Source: Anabaena cylindrica PCC 7122 | GTDB taxonomy: Bacteria > Cyanobacteriota > Cyanobacteriia > Cyanobacteriales > Nostocaceae | Direction of reading: 5' to 3' | Length of the DNA: 64,000 nucleotides | NCBI RefSeq assembly: GCF_000317695.1 | Contig: NC_019771.1 | Location: 2,546,001-2,610,000, forward strand | Shown: positions 35,213-44,370 of the stretch, one piece after another | Numbering within the stretch: the stretch's first letter is position 1 | How the letters are laid out: the number at the start of each line of letters is the position of its first letter | Made by a program: the position numbers and the translations under genes | Notes under the pieces: generated by a model | The model's database searches: none | The model's input: the letters and a program-made list of their open reading frames with translations, nothing else | What the model was told of the DNA's origin: nothing

Positions 35213-36013
35213 ATGTTTTTTATCAGAGTGCTTTGGAGTTTTTGCTTAACACTTTTTCTTTTACTAGGAAATGGGGAAGCACAAGCTGGCGAATTAGCAA
35301 CCCGATTAGCAAACTTTCCGCAATGGGAAAAATTAACATCAGTCAAAACAGCCAAAGGTGATTTAGTATATCCTAATTGGATGTCTGGAACTTGGCAAGT
35401 TACCAGTACCTTAGTAGATTTAGCCGCACCTTTAGCACCAGATATCATTACACCAGGTTTTGAAGGAAATCTTCGTCAACTAAATCAACCTATTACTTTT
35501 TTAGTCAGATTTGTAAAAATTAAACCGCAAATCTCAGGTTTAAAACTTATCCCCAAAGTAGATAATCAATCACAAATATTAGTAGCTGATAGAGTATTTA
35601 ACAGCTTGAATTTATCCAGAGCTTATTTAGGAAATGATGCAATTTTATCAATTAGAATAGATCCAGAATCTCCTAATCGTCAAATTACATTTTTACGTGG
35701 TAAACGTCAATTAGTTTCTATTGTTACCGCCCGCGCCACCGAAAATACACCTGATCATAAATTTATTACCACGGAAGTATTTCAACAATTATTTAAAGGT
35801 AGTTCTCGTCCCTATTTCAATATCGTAGAATCTACAACCGCTTACCGTCAACTTTCGACATCTAACCCAGCAATTGAAGCAGATCAAGTTACTGCTGTTT
35901 ACCTTTCTCCCCAAGATCCTGATTATTTTACCGCAGGTTCTCGACCAGTAGCACTTTATCGTTATCATCTCGACTTTTTCCCCTTAGTACAACCAAATAC
36001 TTCTCAAGAATGA
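35213..36013 (+). CDS. exported lumenal-type protein (DUF6816-like)
   Basis: A 266-residue protein with a signal peptide (VLWSFCLTLFLLLGNGEAQA, cleavage before GELAT) and a mature domain starting LATRLANFPQWEKLTSV. It resembles proteins shared by cyanobacteria and plant thylakoid lumen, with the pattern YPNWMSGTWQVTSTLVD and the long beta-rich body of a lipocalin-like barrel. Function unknown. It is 48 bases downstream of the gene at 34601, which suggests an operon. The family name is from memory and moderately sure. Confidence 0.65.
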   Translation: MFFIRVLWSFCLTLFLLLGNGEAQAGELATRLANFPQWEKLTSVKTAKGDLVYPNWMSGTWQVTSTLVDLAAPLAPDIITPGFEGNLRQLNQPITFLVRFVKIKPQISGLKLIPKVDNQSQILVADRVFNSLNLSRAYLGNDAILSIRIDPESPNRQITFLRGKRQLVSIVTARATENTPDHKFITTEVFQQLFKGSSRPYFNIVESTTAYRQLSTSNPAIEADQVTAVYLSPQDPDYFTAGSRPVALYRYHLDFFPLVQPNTSQE

Positions 36014-36101
36014 TTTCATTGTTTCACTATTGACAGATTTGTATTACAAATGTAGCATGAGTATTCCCAGCTAGAACTCATGCCTTGGGATAGTGTGTAT
36101 T

Positions 36102-37922
36102 ATGGCGAACTTTCGAGACATTATTAATTATTTTTCTCCCTATTGGAAGCTGAGTATTTTCAGCATTACTGCATCTAGTCTTTACGAAATTATTGATTTA
36201 ATTGTACCTTATGCAATTGGACAAATTTTAAATGTTTTGTCTAATCAACCTTTGGATAAACCAATACAAAGCGCGATAACTAGTTTTTCAGATATCACGA
36301 ATTATCCAGTTAGTCAGACTTTATCATTGACTGTATTACTGGGACTAATATTTATTGTTACCGTAGTCAGAGCGCCTACGCAACCTTGGTTAACTAGTTG
36401 GTTTCATTGGGATATAGCTTTAAGATCACGTCGAGATAAAAGCCAAACAGCTATCAGCAAAATTCTGGCACTTCCACTGGAATTTTATGATGAAAATAAT
36501 CCTGGACGCATTGCTGGAAGAGTATCTAGAGGAATTTTTAACCACACTTGGGGTTATCCTGAAATTGCAGGACAATTGATTCCTAAACTTTTCCGTGTGA
36601 TGGGAATATTTGTATTTATCGCTTTTATTGATTGGCAAATTGCTGGTTTATTTGTAATTTCCTTTGTTGTCATTCTTAGCTTTACTTTAAAACAATTAAA
36701 GAGGCTAGTTCGGTATGAATCAAATTTAGATAAATATATGGAGAATACCGAAAGCCGCACTTCTGAAATTATCACCAACATCAAAACCGTAAAAGCTTTT
36801 GCCACAGAATCGCAGGAACTAGAAAGACAAAAACAGCGGTTGCATCGAGAACTCATATCAGTCGATTATCGACTCCATAAAGGTTATGTTAAACTCGGCA
36901 CTTGGCAAAGAACTGTTATCCAGTTTTGCATATTTATGATTCTTGGTTTGACTCTAGCAGCCACGGTAAATGGTAAAATTTCTCTAGGTCATTTTATTAT
37001 GACTTTGACTCTTTCTAGTATGGCTTATTCTGAGTTAGAACCTATTAGCAACTTAGCAGAATCTTTCGCACGTCGCTATTCTGCTATGGTTCGATTTCAC
37101 GAATTTCTGCAAACACCATCAGGAATAGATTCAGATGGACTTTTAACAGAGGTAAATCAGATAAATGCGCCATATAAATTTACTGGCAAAGTTGAATTTA
37201 CTCAAATCAGTTTTGGATATGATAGCAATCATCAAGTTTTGCAAGAAATTAACTTGTTAATTGAGCCATATCAAACAGTGGCATTAGTGGGAAAGTCAGG
37301 TTCTGGTAAGTCTACTTTAATCAAATTGCTATTGCGCTATTTTGAACCACAAACAGGGCAAATTTTGATTGATGGTGAAGATATTCGCAGCTTAAATGTA
37401 GGTAAGTATAGACGCAGATTAGCGATCGTCCACCAAGAAGTAGACATTTTCAACGGTACAATTTTGGATAACCTCAAATATGGTAGACCAGAAGCGACCT
37501 TTGAGCAGGTGCAGGAAGCCTGTAGAATCGCCAGACTTGATGAAGTCGTTCAATACCTACCCCAGGGTTATTACACCCTTGTGGGGGAAAGAGGGGTACG
37601 GTTATCGGGGGGACAAAGACAGCGGTTAGGAATTGCTAGGGCGTTGTTGGTGGAACCAGACGTTTTAATTTTTGACGAGGCGACCTCTAGCCTAGATTAT
37701 GAATCTGAGCGTTCAATTCAACTCGCTATGCGCTCAATTCAGGGAACTCGCACCACAATTATTATCGCCCACCGCCTCAGTACAGTCAGGGAAGCCGATA
37801 AAATCGTAGTTCTTGATCAGGGAAAAATTGCCGAAATCGGTAGCCACGCTGAACTATTGCTTCAAGAGGGCATTTACCACCGCTTACACTCCCTGCAAGA
37901 AACAGGAGACTTTATTGATTAA
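36102..37922 (+). CDS. ABC exporter, fused membrane and ATPase domains
   Basis: A 606-residue exporter half-transporter with six membrane segments in residues about 15-330 and an ATPase domain from about 365. Walker A (GKSGSGKST), signature (LSGGQRQR), Walker B (LIFDEATSSLD) with the canonical catalytic Glu, and H-loop (IIIAHRLS) are all intact. The chosen start is the ATG at 36102; a GTG three codons upstream is possible. It could work as a homodimer. A heterodimer with the Asp-bearing ABC protein at 21482 is conceivable but not suggested by position. Substrate unknown. Confidence 0.9.
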   Translation: MANFRDIINYFSPYWKLSIFSITASSLYEIIDLIVPYAIGQILNVLSNQPLDKPIQSAITSFSDITNYPVSQTLSLTVLLGLIFIVTVVRAPTQPWLTSWFHWDIALRSRRDKSQTAISKILALPLEFYDENNPGRIAGRVSRGIFNHTWGYPEIAGQLIPKLFRVMGIFVFIAFIDWQIAGLFVISFVVILSFTLKQLKRLVRYESNLDKYMENTESRTSEIITNIKTVKAFATESQELERQKQRLHRELISVDYRLHKGYVKLGTWQRTVIQFCIFMILGLTLAATVNGKISLGHFIMTLTLSSMAYSELEPISNLAESFARRYSAMVRFHEFLQTPSGIDSDGLLTEVNQINAPYKFTGKVEFTQISFGYDSNHQVLQEINLLIEPYQTVALVGKSGSGKSTLIKLLLRYFEPQTGQILIDGEDIRSLNVGKYRRRLAIVHQEVDIFNGTILDNLKYGRPEATFEQVQEACRIARLDEVVQYLPQGYYTLVGERGVRLSGGQRQRLGIARALLVEPDVLIFDEATSSLDYESERSIQLAMRSIQGTRTTIIIAHRLSTVREADKIVVLDQGKIAEIGSHAELLLQEGIYHRLHSLQETGDFID

Positions 37923-38034
37923 TTTCCTAAAACCCTTTTGGAGCGAGCAATTTGGGGTTTATAGAAAAATCTTTTCTCCAACCCCTTGCCAGATTTAAAA
38001 ACTGGTGCTATTGTTGTTAATCGTGGGACATAAC

Positions 38035-38120
38035 GGGTCGATGTCCGAGTGGTTAATGGAGACGGACTGTAAATCCGTTGGTTTACGCCTACGCTGGTTC
38101 AAATCCAGCTCGGCCCACCA
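38035..38120 (+). tRNA. tRNA-Tyr (anticodon GUA), CCA encoded
   Basis: An 86-base class II tRNA with a long variable arm. The acceptor stem GGGTCGA pairs with TCGGCCC (one G-T). The anticodon loop CTGTAAA in the stem GACGGA/TCCGT gives GUA. The T arm is GCTGGTTCAAATCCAGC, and the gene ends with encoded CCA. Confidence 0.95.
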
Positions 38121-38135
38121 CTTTTAGAGATGTGA

Positions 38136-38178
38136 GTTACAATAGCTGAGTGTCGAGTAAACTTCTCAGCTTTGTAAC
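38136..38178 (+). terminator. long inverted repeat between the two tRNA genes
   Basis: GTTACAATAGCTGAG and CTCAGCTTTGTAAC pair with one bulge. There is no T-run, so it may be a processing or stalling hairpin rather than an intrinsic terminator. Confidence 0.4.
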
Positions 38179-38216
38179 TTGTAACTCGCAATTTAAGTCA
38201 AGTTTCAGTTTTTTTT

Positions 38217-38288
38217 GCCCGTGTGGCTCAGTGGTAGAGCACACCCTTGGTAAGGGTGAGGTCACGAGTTCAATCCTCGTCACGGGCT
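38217..38288 (+). tRNA. tRNA-Thr (anticodon GGU)
   Basis: A 72-base tRNA. The acceptor stem GCCCGTG pairs with CACGGGC, the anticodon stem is CACCC/GGGTG with loop TTGGTAA, and the T arm is CGAGTTCAATCCTCG. CCA is not encoded, unlike the neighbouring tRNA-Tyr. Confidence 0.95.
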
Positions 38289-38764
38289 TTTGGTAAGCTA
38301 CGAAGTATTAAGGGTCTTAGCCAGTTGCATAAGTTGGCTGTAATCTACCAGTATCTCATTACTGATGGTAACTTGCATAGAACTTGTATAACTGGATTAC
38401 TTATTAAAATAAGCTTATCTATAAAATCGTCTTATAAATTAACTGTCGTTTTGTAACTTCATCACGTATATCAGCTAACTACTCACGCCATATTGACCTG
38501 TAATGCCTCTGTTTTGAGTTTCAGGTACTTGGTTACTTGTATTCGTAAAGACTTAACTGGATGGAACGAAATAAGGGTTAGAAGTCTACATCAAGGTCTA
38601 CATTGGACTAAAAAGACAAGACCGAGGGCTGAAATATGCGTTTGAAGTTATTCTGTTAGTTTAAATTAGGACTTACGCAAGATTGAACTCAAAAGCTTAT
38701 CGTCCTAACACACCCTACAAATCCGCTGTAATTTATTTTTTGTATTTCCTAAGTCATACATTTT
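38289..38764. other. gene-free stretch after the tRNAs
   Basis: About 475 bases without a credible gene. It includes the motif ATTAGGACTTACGCAAGATTG near 38666, of a type often found at dispersed elements in cyanobacteria. Nothing else is recognised. Confidence 0.45.
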
Positions 38765-39301
38765 TTATGGCTGATGACTACGGCGAATTTCTGTAATTTG
38801 ATCTGCTACATCTAGTAGAGATTTCGATATTTCTGTCCCAGTGAGAATGATATCAACATGAGGAGGGCGTTTGGCGAGAAACTCTAAAACCTCTACTTCT
38901 GAAATTAAGCCGAAGTTGATAGCTAAACTTAACTCATCTAAAACAAAGAGAGAATACTTGCCTTCAGATACGACTTTTTGTGTATACTGCCACAAATGTT
39001 GTAAAGCTTGGCATTCCGTTTCGTCCAAGTGAGGGGTATCAATACAACGGGGTAAGTCACAGCGAATCCAATCTAAATTTTGAACCATTTGAATAGGCTT
39101 ATCATGTCCTTGACGAATACCACCTTTGAGAAACTGCACTATTAATACTGGTGTACCTTGACCTGCTATTCTCAGCGCTTGTGCCATAACGCTTGTGAAA
39201 AAGTTACGATGGGGACTAGTGAAAACTTGTAATAGTCCCTCAACTGAATATGGTAAGCTGAGAGTCGAATTGATACTTGGGGTTTCTAGTTGTGCAACCA
39301 T
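38765..39301 (-). CDS. CobA/CobO-type corrinoid adenosyltransferase-like protein lacking a P-loop
   Basis: A 178-residue protein with the order of CobA/BtuR proteins: ALRIAGQGTPVLIVQFLKGG (near residue 45), then LFVLDELSLAINFGLI (near 120) and LAKRPPHVDIILTGTEIS (near 145). In the family the first helix is preceded by a GxxGxGKT ATP-binding loop. Here the position reads FTSPHRNFFTSVM, without Gly-Lys-Thr. CobA normally transfers adenosyl from ATP to corrinoids, so this copy may have lost ATP binding or bind it otherwise. ATG start at 39301; it is divergent from adk. Whether a normal CobA exists elsewhere cannot be seen here. Confidence 0.7.
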   Translation of the reverse strand: MVAQLETPSINSTLSLPYSVEGLLQVFTSPHRNFFTSVMAQALRIAGQGTPVLIVQFLKGGIRQGHDKPIQMVQNLDWIRCDLPRCIDTPHLDETECQALQHLWQYTQKVVSEGKYSLFVLDELSLAINFGLISEVEVLEFLAKRPPHVDIILTGTEISKSLLDVADQITEIRRSHQP

Positions 39302-39645
39302 AATTTTAAGTTTAGAAAGTCACAATAAATTAAATAGTTTTTGTGGAGAGTAGTAATCGTAAACCTAAGCTGTATAATCAATCTGTTTTGTACAGGTCTA
39401 GTGTATTTCATGATTGCCATTATTTTAGTCAAACACTAGATTTATTCTGAAGTCAAGAGCTATTTTGATTTACATTTTTGTTTTTCTTGCCTGAAGGTAG
39501 TTGTAAAAATAAAAACAAATAATTGGCAGTATTTATCAATTAAAACTCTGGGCTAGGGGCTGAAAATCATTAAAAAAGTAGATTTATCATTTTATTTGGG
39601 CAAAACAGAGTTAGGTGGCAGTGAATTTAAGATGATGAGGAGTGA
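39302..39645. other. intergenic region between cobA-like gene and adk
   Basis: About 340 AT-rich bases separating two divergent genes, which should contain both promoters. No named operator is recognised. Confidence 0.4.
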
Positions 39646-40227
39646 ATGATTGTGAGATTGGTGATTTTAGGAGGTTCGGGATCTGGAAAAAGTACTCAAG
39701 CACAAAGGCTGTGCAAATACTTTGGTGTTCCGCTGATTTCTACAGGTGAGATTTTACGAGACGCTATCTCTGGTGATACAACAGGCAATGGCTATGGTGA
39801 ACTTAATGATTTAGGACGTAATGCCCAGCCTTACGTGATCAGAGGGGAATTAGTCCCAGATGAAATGATGATTGAATTTATCAAGGTGCGTCTGAGTCAA
39901 CAGGATGCTAATTGTGGTTGGGTATTAGAGGGCTATCCTCGCACGGCTTTTCAAGCGGAAGAATTGGATTTTTTATTGGACAATTTGGGAGAAAAGCTAA
40001 ATTGGGCAATATATCTGCAAGTACCACAGGTGGTGATGGTTAGCCGTTCATTAGGGCGATCGCTCCCAGATGATCAACCAGAGATTGTACAGCGGCGTGT
40101 AGAGCTATTCTACGATCGCACAATTCCTATCTTAGAATATTATGACCGTCGTCGTCGTTTATTAACTATTAATGGTGACGATTCCCCAGAACAGGTACAG
40201 CATAATATTCTAACTTTACTAGGATGA
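39646..40227 (+). CDS. adk: adenylate kinase
   Basis: A 193-residue nucleoside monophosphate kinase converting AMP and ATP to two ADP. The P-loop LGGSGSGKSTQ is at residues about 8-18, GEILRDA at 36, LEGYPRTAFQAEEL near 92, and the short LID (RSLGRSLPDDQ) lacks the zinc-binding insertion. It is the short form of the family. Cyanobacteria often carry a second adk in the ribosomal protein operon, so this may be the extra copy. ATG start. Its stop is followed directly by a GGGAGCA repeat array. Confidence 0.88.
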   Translation: MIVRLVILGGSGSGKSTQAQRLCKYFGVPLISTGEILRDAISGDTTGNGYGELNDLGRNAQPYVIRGELVPDEMMIEFIKVRLSQQDANCGWVLEGYPRTAFQAEELDFLLDNLGEKLNWAIYLQVPQVVMVSRSLGRSLPDDQPEIVQRRVELFYDRTIPILEYYDRRRRLLTINGDDSPEQVQHNILTLLG

Positions 40228-40231
40228 TAGG

Positions 40232-40396
40232 AGGAGGCAGGGAGCAGGGGAGCAGGGGAGCAGGGAGCAGGGGAGCAGGGAGCAGGGGAGCAGGGGAGCA
40301 GGGAGCAGGGGAGCAGGGGGCAGGGGGCAGGGGAGCAGGGGAGCAGGGGGCAGGGGAGCAGGGGGGCAGGGAGCAGGGGCAAGGGGAGCAGGGGCA
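40232..40396. repeat. GGGAGCA-type tandem repeat array
   Basis: A roughly 165-base, strongly G-rich array of GGGAGCA/GGGGAGCA-type units lying between adk and rph. All plus-strand frames through it are low complexity, and none is a gene. Confidence 0.9.
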
Positions 40397-40418
40397 GAAG
40401 ATAAATACTTTCTTATCT

Positions 40419-40463
40419 CACCAATCACCAATCACCAATCACCAATCACCAATCACCAATCAC
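40419..40463. repeat. CCAATCA tandem heptamers
   Basis: About six units of ACCAATC/CCAATCA, a second heptamer type only 23 bases after the G-rich array and just before the rph promoter region. Confidence 0.9.
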
Positions 40464-40518
40464 CCGTGATTCTGCGGTAATGTAAAAGGCAGAATGGAAA
40501 ATTTTTGAGGCAACTTGA

Positions 40519-41262
40519 ATGACTTGGCAGCGTCCAGATGCTCGAAATCCCTACGAACTCCGCCCACTGAGTTTTTATCCTAATTTTACCCGCTTTGCTG
40601 CTGGTTCGGTTCTGGCAAAATGCGGTGATACTCAGGTACTTTGTACTGTTAGCGTTGCTGAGGGCGTGCCTAGATTTTTAAATGGGACTGGTAAAGGTTG
40701 GTTAACGGCTGAGTACCGGATGTTGCCATCTGCTACACAGCAACGACATGAAAGGGAATTGTTGAAATTATCCGGACGGACACAAGAAATACAACGTTTA
40801 ATTGGCAGGAGTTTAAGGGCTGCTTTAGATTTTGAGGTGTTGGGAGAACGGACGCTGACTGTAGATGCTGATGTGTTACAAGCAGATGCGGGGACAAGGA
40901 CAACAGCGATTACAGGGGGTTTTATAGCTTTAGCTCATGCCATTTCTCAATTATTGCAGCAGGGGGTGTTAGAGCGATCGCCTTTTTGCGGACAAATAGC
41001 AGCTGTTTCTGTCGGCTTATTGGAGAAAGAAGCGTTTTTGGATCTTAATTATATTGAAGACGTAGCCGCATCTGTAGATTTTAATGTAGTCATGAATCAA
41101 AACCTGGAAATTATTGAAATCCAGGGAACAGCAGAGGAAGGCAGCTTTAACCGTCAGCAGTTAAACCAGTTGCTGGATGTTTCAGAAAAAGGAATTCAGG
41201 AATTATTAATTGCCCAACGGAATGCAATACCTGACTGGAACACGCTGTTTATAGGAAATTGA
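40519..41262 (+). CDS. rph: ribonuclease PH
   Basis: A 247-residue phosphorolytic 3'-to-5' exoribonuclease that trims tRNA 3' ends. Family blocks are visible: RPDARNPYELRPL (residues 4-16), GWLTAEYRMLPSAT near 66, GRTQEIQRLIGRSLRAA near 87, VDADVLQADAGTRTTAITGG near 115 and DLNYIEDVAASVDFNVV near 175. Length typical. The start ATG at 40519 matches the family. Rph proteins are usually hexameric. No partner gene in an operon. Confidence 0.95.
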   Translation: MTWQRPDARNPYELRPLSFYPNFTRFAAGSVLAKCGDTQVLCTVSVAEGVPRFLNGTGKGWLTAEYRMLPSATQQRHERELLKLSGRTQEIQRLIGRSLRAALDFEVLGERTLTVDADVLQADAGTRTTAITGGFIALAHAISQLLQQGVLERSPFCGQIAAVSVGLLEKEAFLDLNYIEDVAASVDFNVVMNQNLEIIEIQGTAEEGSFNRQQLNQLLDVSEKGIQELLIAQRNAIPDWNTLFIGN

Positions 41263-41327
41263 GATGCAATATTTCCCGTCAATGGTCAGTTTTGGTGAAT
41301 ACTGACTAATATTAAAAGTTAATACTT

Positions 41328-42113
41328 ATGGCGGTAAAGTTGCAACCAACAAGAAATCAAAAGCAATGGTGGGTTATCCGCTGTTTTGCTACAGTGCTGC
41401 TTTTTGGTCAAATCTCGTTACATATAATTCAAGGAAAAACTTACCACCGGAAAATTTTGGAGCATATGGTGACTGCCGGGCCTGCTGCCCTCGCACCAGT
41501 TCTGCTAGTCAGTGGATTTGCTGGCATGATTTTCACCATTCAAACAGCCAGAGAATTAGTCAGATTTGGTGCTGTTGAGTCTGTGGGAGGTGCTTTTGCT
41601 TTAGCCTTTTGCAGAGAATTAGCGCCAATTTTAACTGCTAGTATTATTGCCGGACAAGTAGGTTCAGCATTTGCAGCAGAAATAGGGGCAATGCGAGTCA
41701 CAGAACAGATTGATGCCTTGTATATGCTCAAAACTGACCCCATTGATTATCTCGTCATACCGAGAGTCATTGCTTGCTGTTTGATGATGCCTTTAATGAT
41801 GATTTTTGCTTTAGTGATGGGTATTAGCGGGGGAACTTTTGCTGCATTCCAGTTTTATCGCGTTGAGCCAGAGACATTTTTAGAATCAGTGCGAGATTTT
41901 TTAGAACCTTCTGATATGTTGATTGTTTTGCTCAAGGGGTTTATTTTCGGGCTGATAGTTGCAGTCAATGGCTGTAGTTGGGGACTGACTACCAAAGGAG
42001 GCGCTAAAGAAGTAGGAGAATCGGCGACAACGGCAGTTGTGACTACTTGGGTAGCAATTTTTATGATGGATTTTGTTTTGGCGTTGCTACTGTTTGAGAA
42101 GCCAACATTTTAA
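41328..42113 (+). CDS. MlaE-family lipid ABC transporter permease
   Basis: A 261-residue permease of the MlaE/TGD1 type, with five or six membrane segments. Family signatures: FAGMIFTIQTARELVRFGA near residue 63, FCRELAPILTASIIAGQVGSAF near 90, EIGAMRVTEQIDAL near 112 and KGFIFGLIVAVNGC near 205. In cyanobacteria and plastids this permease works with an MCE substrate-binding protein and an ATPase in moving lipids between membranes; those partners are not in the window. ATG start; 65 bases after rph. Confidence 0.92.
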   Translation: MAVKLQPTRNQKQWWVIRCFATVLLFGQISLHIIQGKTYHRKILEHMVTAGPAALAPVLLVSGFAGMIFTIQTARELVRFGAVESVGGAFALAFCRELAPILTASIIAGQVGSAFAAEIGAMRVTEQIDALYMLKTDPIDYLVIPRVIACCLMMPLMMIFALVMGISGGTFAAFQFYRVEPETFLESVRDFLEPSDMLIVLLKGFIFGLIVAVNGCSWGLTTKGGAKEVGESATTAVVTTWVAIFMMDFVLALLLFEKPTF

Positions 42114-42343
42114 AAAATTCTCGGTAATCTGTAAGTCAGACCTTCCACGTTTTTCAGAGCGGAAGCTAATTGATGGTTAGTACCACTGACTACTGATAAA
42201 TTATCATAAATAGTGATAAAGAACCTCTAGGTTAATTATTTCTGACCTGACTTGATGATGTTAAAAGTTTCAAAAGTTAAAATGGGAAACTGTCATAAGT
42301 TAGGTATTGTATTGCTGGAAGCCGGCTATGTAATGATAAAGCC

Positions 42344-43066
42344 ATGAACAAAACGGTTGAAGTTTTACCGGATCTGCCAGCGCTGGTAGCACGGGCGCTA
42401 GATTTAATCTTGTCCAAACTGGAAGCTGCCATTAAGGAACGGGGGCAATTTACTATTGCCTTATCTGGTGGTAGTACACCTAAGCCATTGTACGAAGCAA
42501 TAAGTAAGCAAAACCTACCTTGGGATAAAATTCATGTATTCTGGGGAGATGAGCGTTATGTACCACCAGATCACTCTGATAGCAATGAATTGATGGCACG
42601 TCGTGCCTGGTTAAATCAGGTTGCTATCCCAGCAGCTAATATTCACGCTATGCCAACCCTATCGGCTGATCCAGCGGTGGATGCGGCTAAGTATGAAAAG
42701 CACCTGCAAGAATTTTTTAATTCTGCGCCAGGAAATTTTCCCGCATTGGATGTAGTTTTATTAGGAATGGGTGATGATGCTCACACTGCATCTTTGTTTC
42801 CACATACAGAAGCTCTGAATGTCAGCGATCGCTTGATTACTGTGGGCAACAAAGACGGTAATCCCCGGATCACCTTCACATACCCATTTATCAACGCGGC
42901 TCGGTGCGTGCTTTTTGCGGTGGCTGGTGCTAATAAACGACCAGCTTTAGCCCAAATTTTTGCTCCTGTAGCCGATGATTTTGCCTATCCATCTCGCTTA
43001 ATTAAACCCCAAGGGGAATTATTATGGCTGCTAGATGCAGCAGCAGGTTTGGAAATCAAACCTTAA
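42344..43066 (+). CDS. pgl: 6-phosphogluconolactonase
   Basis: A 240-residue enzyme hydrolysing 6-phosphogluconolactone in the oxidative pentose phosphate pathway. Motifs: IALSGGSTPKPLYEA near residue 37, FWGDERYVPPDHSDSN near 66 and VLLGMGDDAHTASLFPHT near 138. The length is normal. The pathway supplies NADPH in heterocysts and in the dark. ATG start with no strong ribosome binding site. Followed by 246 bases of repeat-containing DNA. Confidence 0.95.
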   Translation: MNKTVEVLPDLPALVARALDLILSKLEAAIKERGQFTIALSGGSTPKPLYEAISKQNLPWDKIHVFWGDERYVPPDHSDSNELMARRAWLNQVAIPAANIHAMPTLSADPAVDAAKYEKHLQEFFNSAPGNFPALDVVLLGMGDDAHTASLFPHTEALNVSDRLITVGNKDGNPRITFTYPFINAARCVLFAVAGANKRPALAQIFAPVADDFAYPSRLIKPQGELLWLLDAAAGLEIKP

Positions 43067-43182
43067 ATTTAGTAGATGACAGGCAACAGGGAACAGGGAA
43101 ACGAGGAAAATTGAAGAAGAATACATCCGTCAGAATGCAATCAGTGGCCGGGATTATTCATCCGCCAGTCGGACAAAATTCA

Positions 43183-43218
43183 TTCTGAATTCTGACTCCT
43201 GACTCCTGAATTCTGTTC
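43183..43218 (-). repeat. 36-base dispersed repeat, second copy (inverted)
   Basis: The exact reverse complement of 12973-13008, which encodes the MurD C-terminus. Here it lies between pgl and the FHA gene and is untranslated. Confidence 0.85.
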
Positions 43219-43312
43219 GATAACCTTATTGCCTATTGCCTTCTTCCACTGACAACTAATAACTGCTTGCCAGTACTATATTTTACTATGACCTTGACAA
43301 AGGCTTAAATTC

Positions 43313-44203
43313 ATGATCGTCTGCCCGAATTGCAATCATCCCAACCCAGACGGCGCTGTTCAGTGTGAAGCTTGCTACACTCCTTTACCAGCAACTACTA
43401 ACTGTCCCAGTTGTGGGGCAACTGTACAGGCAGATGCTGCTTTTTGCGGTCAGTGTGGCTATAACCTGCACTCCAATACTGCTGTACCGGAGCCAACAAT
43501 AGTAGGATCAACTATAGCCCCTGATATGCCTGTGGAATTACCACCATTGGTGTCACCTGACCCAATGTTAGAACTTTTACAACCAGATGCTCTAGGACTC
43601 AATGTTCCTGCTCAACCTCCTGCCCTTTCTAACCTACCACCAACGGTAGTCGCAGTAGCACCAGAACCCGTACAAGCACCCGCGCCAGTTCCACCACCGG
43701 AAGCTATCGCACTACCTGCACCAGAACCTATACAAGCACCCGCACCAGTTCCACCACCAGAAGCAATCGCACCACCTGCACCGGAACCCGCACCAGAACC
43801 TGCCCCAGTTGTTCAACCTGAGCCAGAACCGGAACCAGCACCCGCGCCAAATGCCTCTAGAACCCAATTACAGCAGGTGATAGCCCGGCTATTCCACGTT
43901 CAAAGTAATCAAGAAATTGAATTACCACAAAATCTATCTGTGGTTCATATCGGTAAGCCTAATGACCGGATTCCTCCAGATATTGATGTTGCTGGATTTT
44001 CTAATTCAGAAATTGTCTCCCGGATTCATGCAGATATCCGTGTTGAGGGAGATGCTCATTATATAGAAGATGTGGGTAGTTCCAACGGCACTTATATTAA
44101 CAATTTGCCGCTGTTACCAGGGAATAGACACCGTTTACGTCCAGGTGATCGCATCAGCTTGGGTAAGGGAGATTTGGTGACTTTCTTATTTCAACTCTCT
44201 TAG
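43313..44203 (+). CDS. zinc-ribbon and FHA-domain protein with Pro-rich linker
   Basis: A 296-residue soluble protein. Two N-terminal zinc ribbons have Cys pairs in CPNCNHP/CEACYTP and CPSCGAT/CGQCGYN (residues 4-52). A ~130-residue linker is rich in Pro, Ala and Glu with near-repeats (for example VPPPEAIALPAPEP). A C-terminal FHA domain (about 205-296) has the phosphothreonine-binding pattern VSRIHADIRVE and VGSSNGTYINN. FHA domains dock to phosphorylated partners, so it is likely a scaffold in a Ser/Thr kinase pathway. ATG start; monocistronic. The two-ribbon front is common in cyanobacterial FHA proteins. Confidence 0.9.
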   Translation: MIVCPNCNHPNPDGAVQCEACYTPLPATTNCPSCGATVQADAAFCGQCGYNLHSNTAVPEPTIVGSTIAPDMPVELPPLVSPDPMLELLQPDALGLNVPAQPPALSNLPPTVVAVAPEPVQAPAPVPPPEAIALPAPEPIQAPAPVPPPEAIAPPAPEPAPEPAPVVQPEPEPEPAPAPNASRTQLQQVIARLFHVQSNQEIELPQNLSVVHIGKPNDRIPPDIDVAGFSNSEIVSRIHADIRVEGDAHYIEDVGSSNGTYINNLPLLPGNRHRLRPGDRISLGKGDLVTFLFQLS

Positions 44204-44233
44204 AGACTTCCAAATAAAAAATATCCCAAAATT

Positions 44234-44299
44234 TCTTGTGGTGCAGGCCGAAAAGCCCGCTAATAATACAAGGACGGGCAGGATGCCCATCCCACAAGA
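44234..44299. repeat. small palindromic element with TCTTGTGG/CCACAAGA ends
   Basis: The 8-base ends are perfect inverted copies around a GGACGGGCAGGATGCCC core. It resembles short dispersed palindromes common in Nostoc-type genomes. Confidence 0.6.
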
Positions 44300-44370
44300 T
44301 TGGATCATCTTTTTTGTAGAGTTCTCTTAGCAGCATCATGGGTAATTGATAATTCGTAATTTGTAATGAA

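Noticed and set aside
38247..38456. 69-codon frame starting inside tRNA-Thr
   Set aside because: Begins within a certain tRNA gene and has no ribosome binding site.
40224..40469. 81-codon frame rich in Gly, Glu and Arg after adk
   Set aside because: It is a translation of the GGGAGCA and CCAATCA tandem arrays; all frames through them are open because of their composition.
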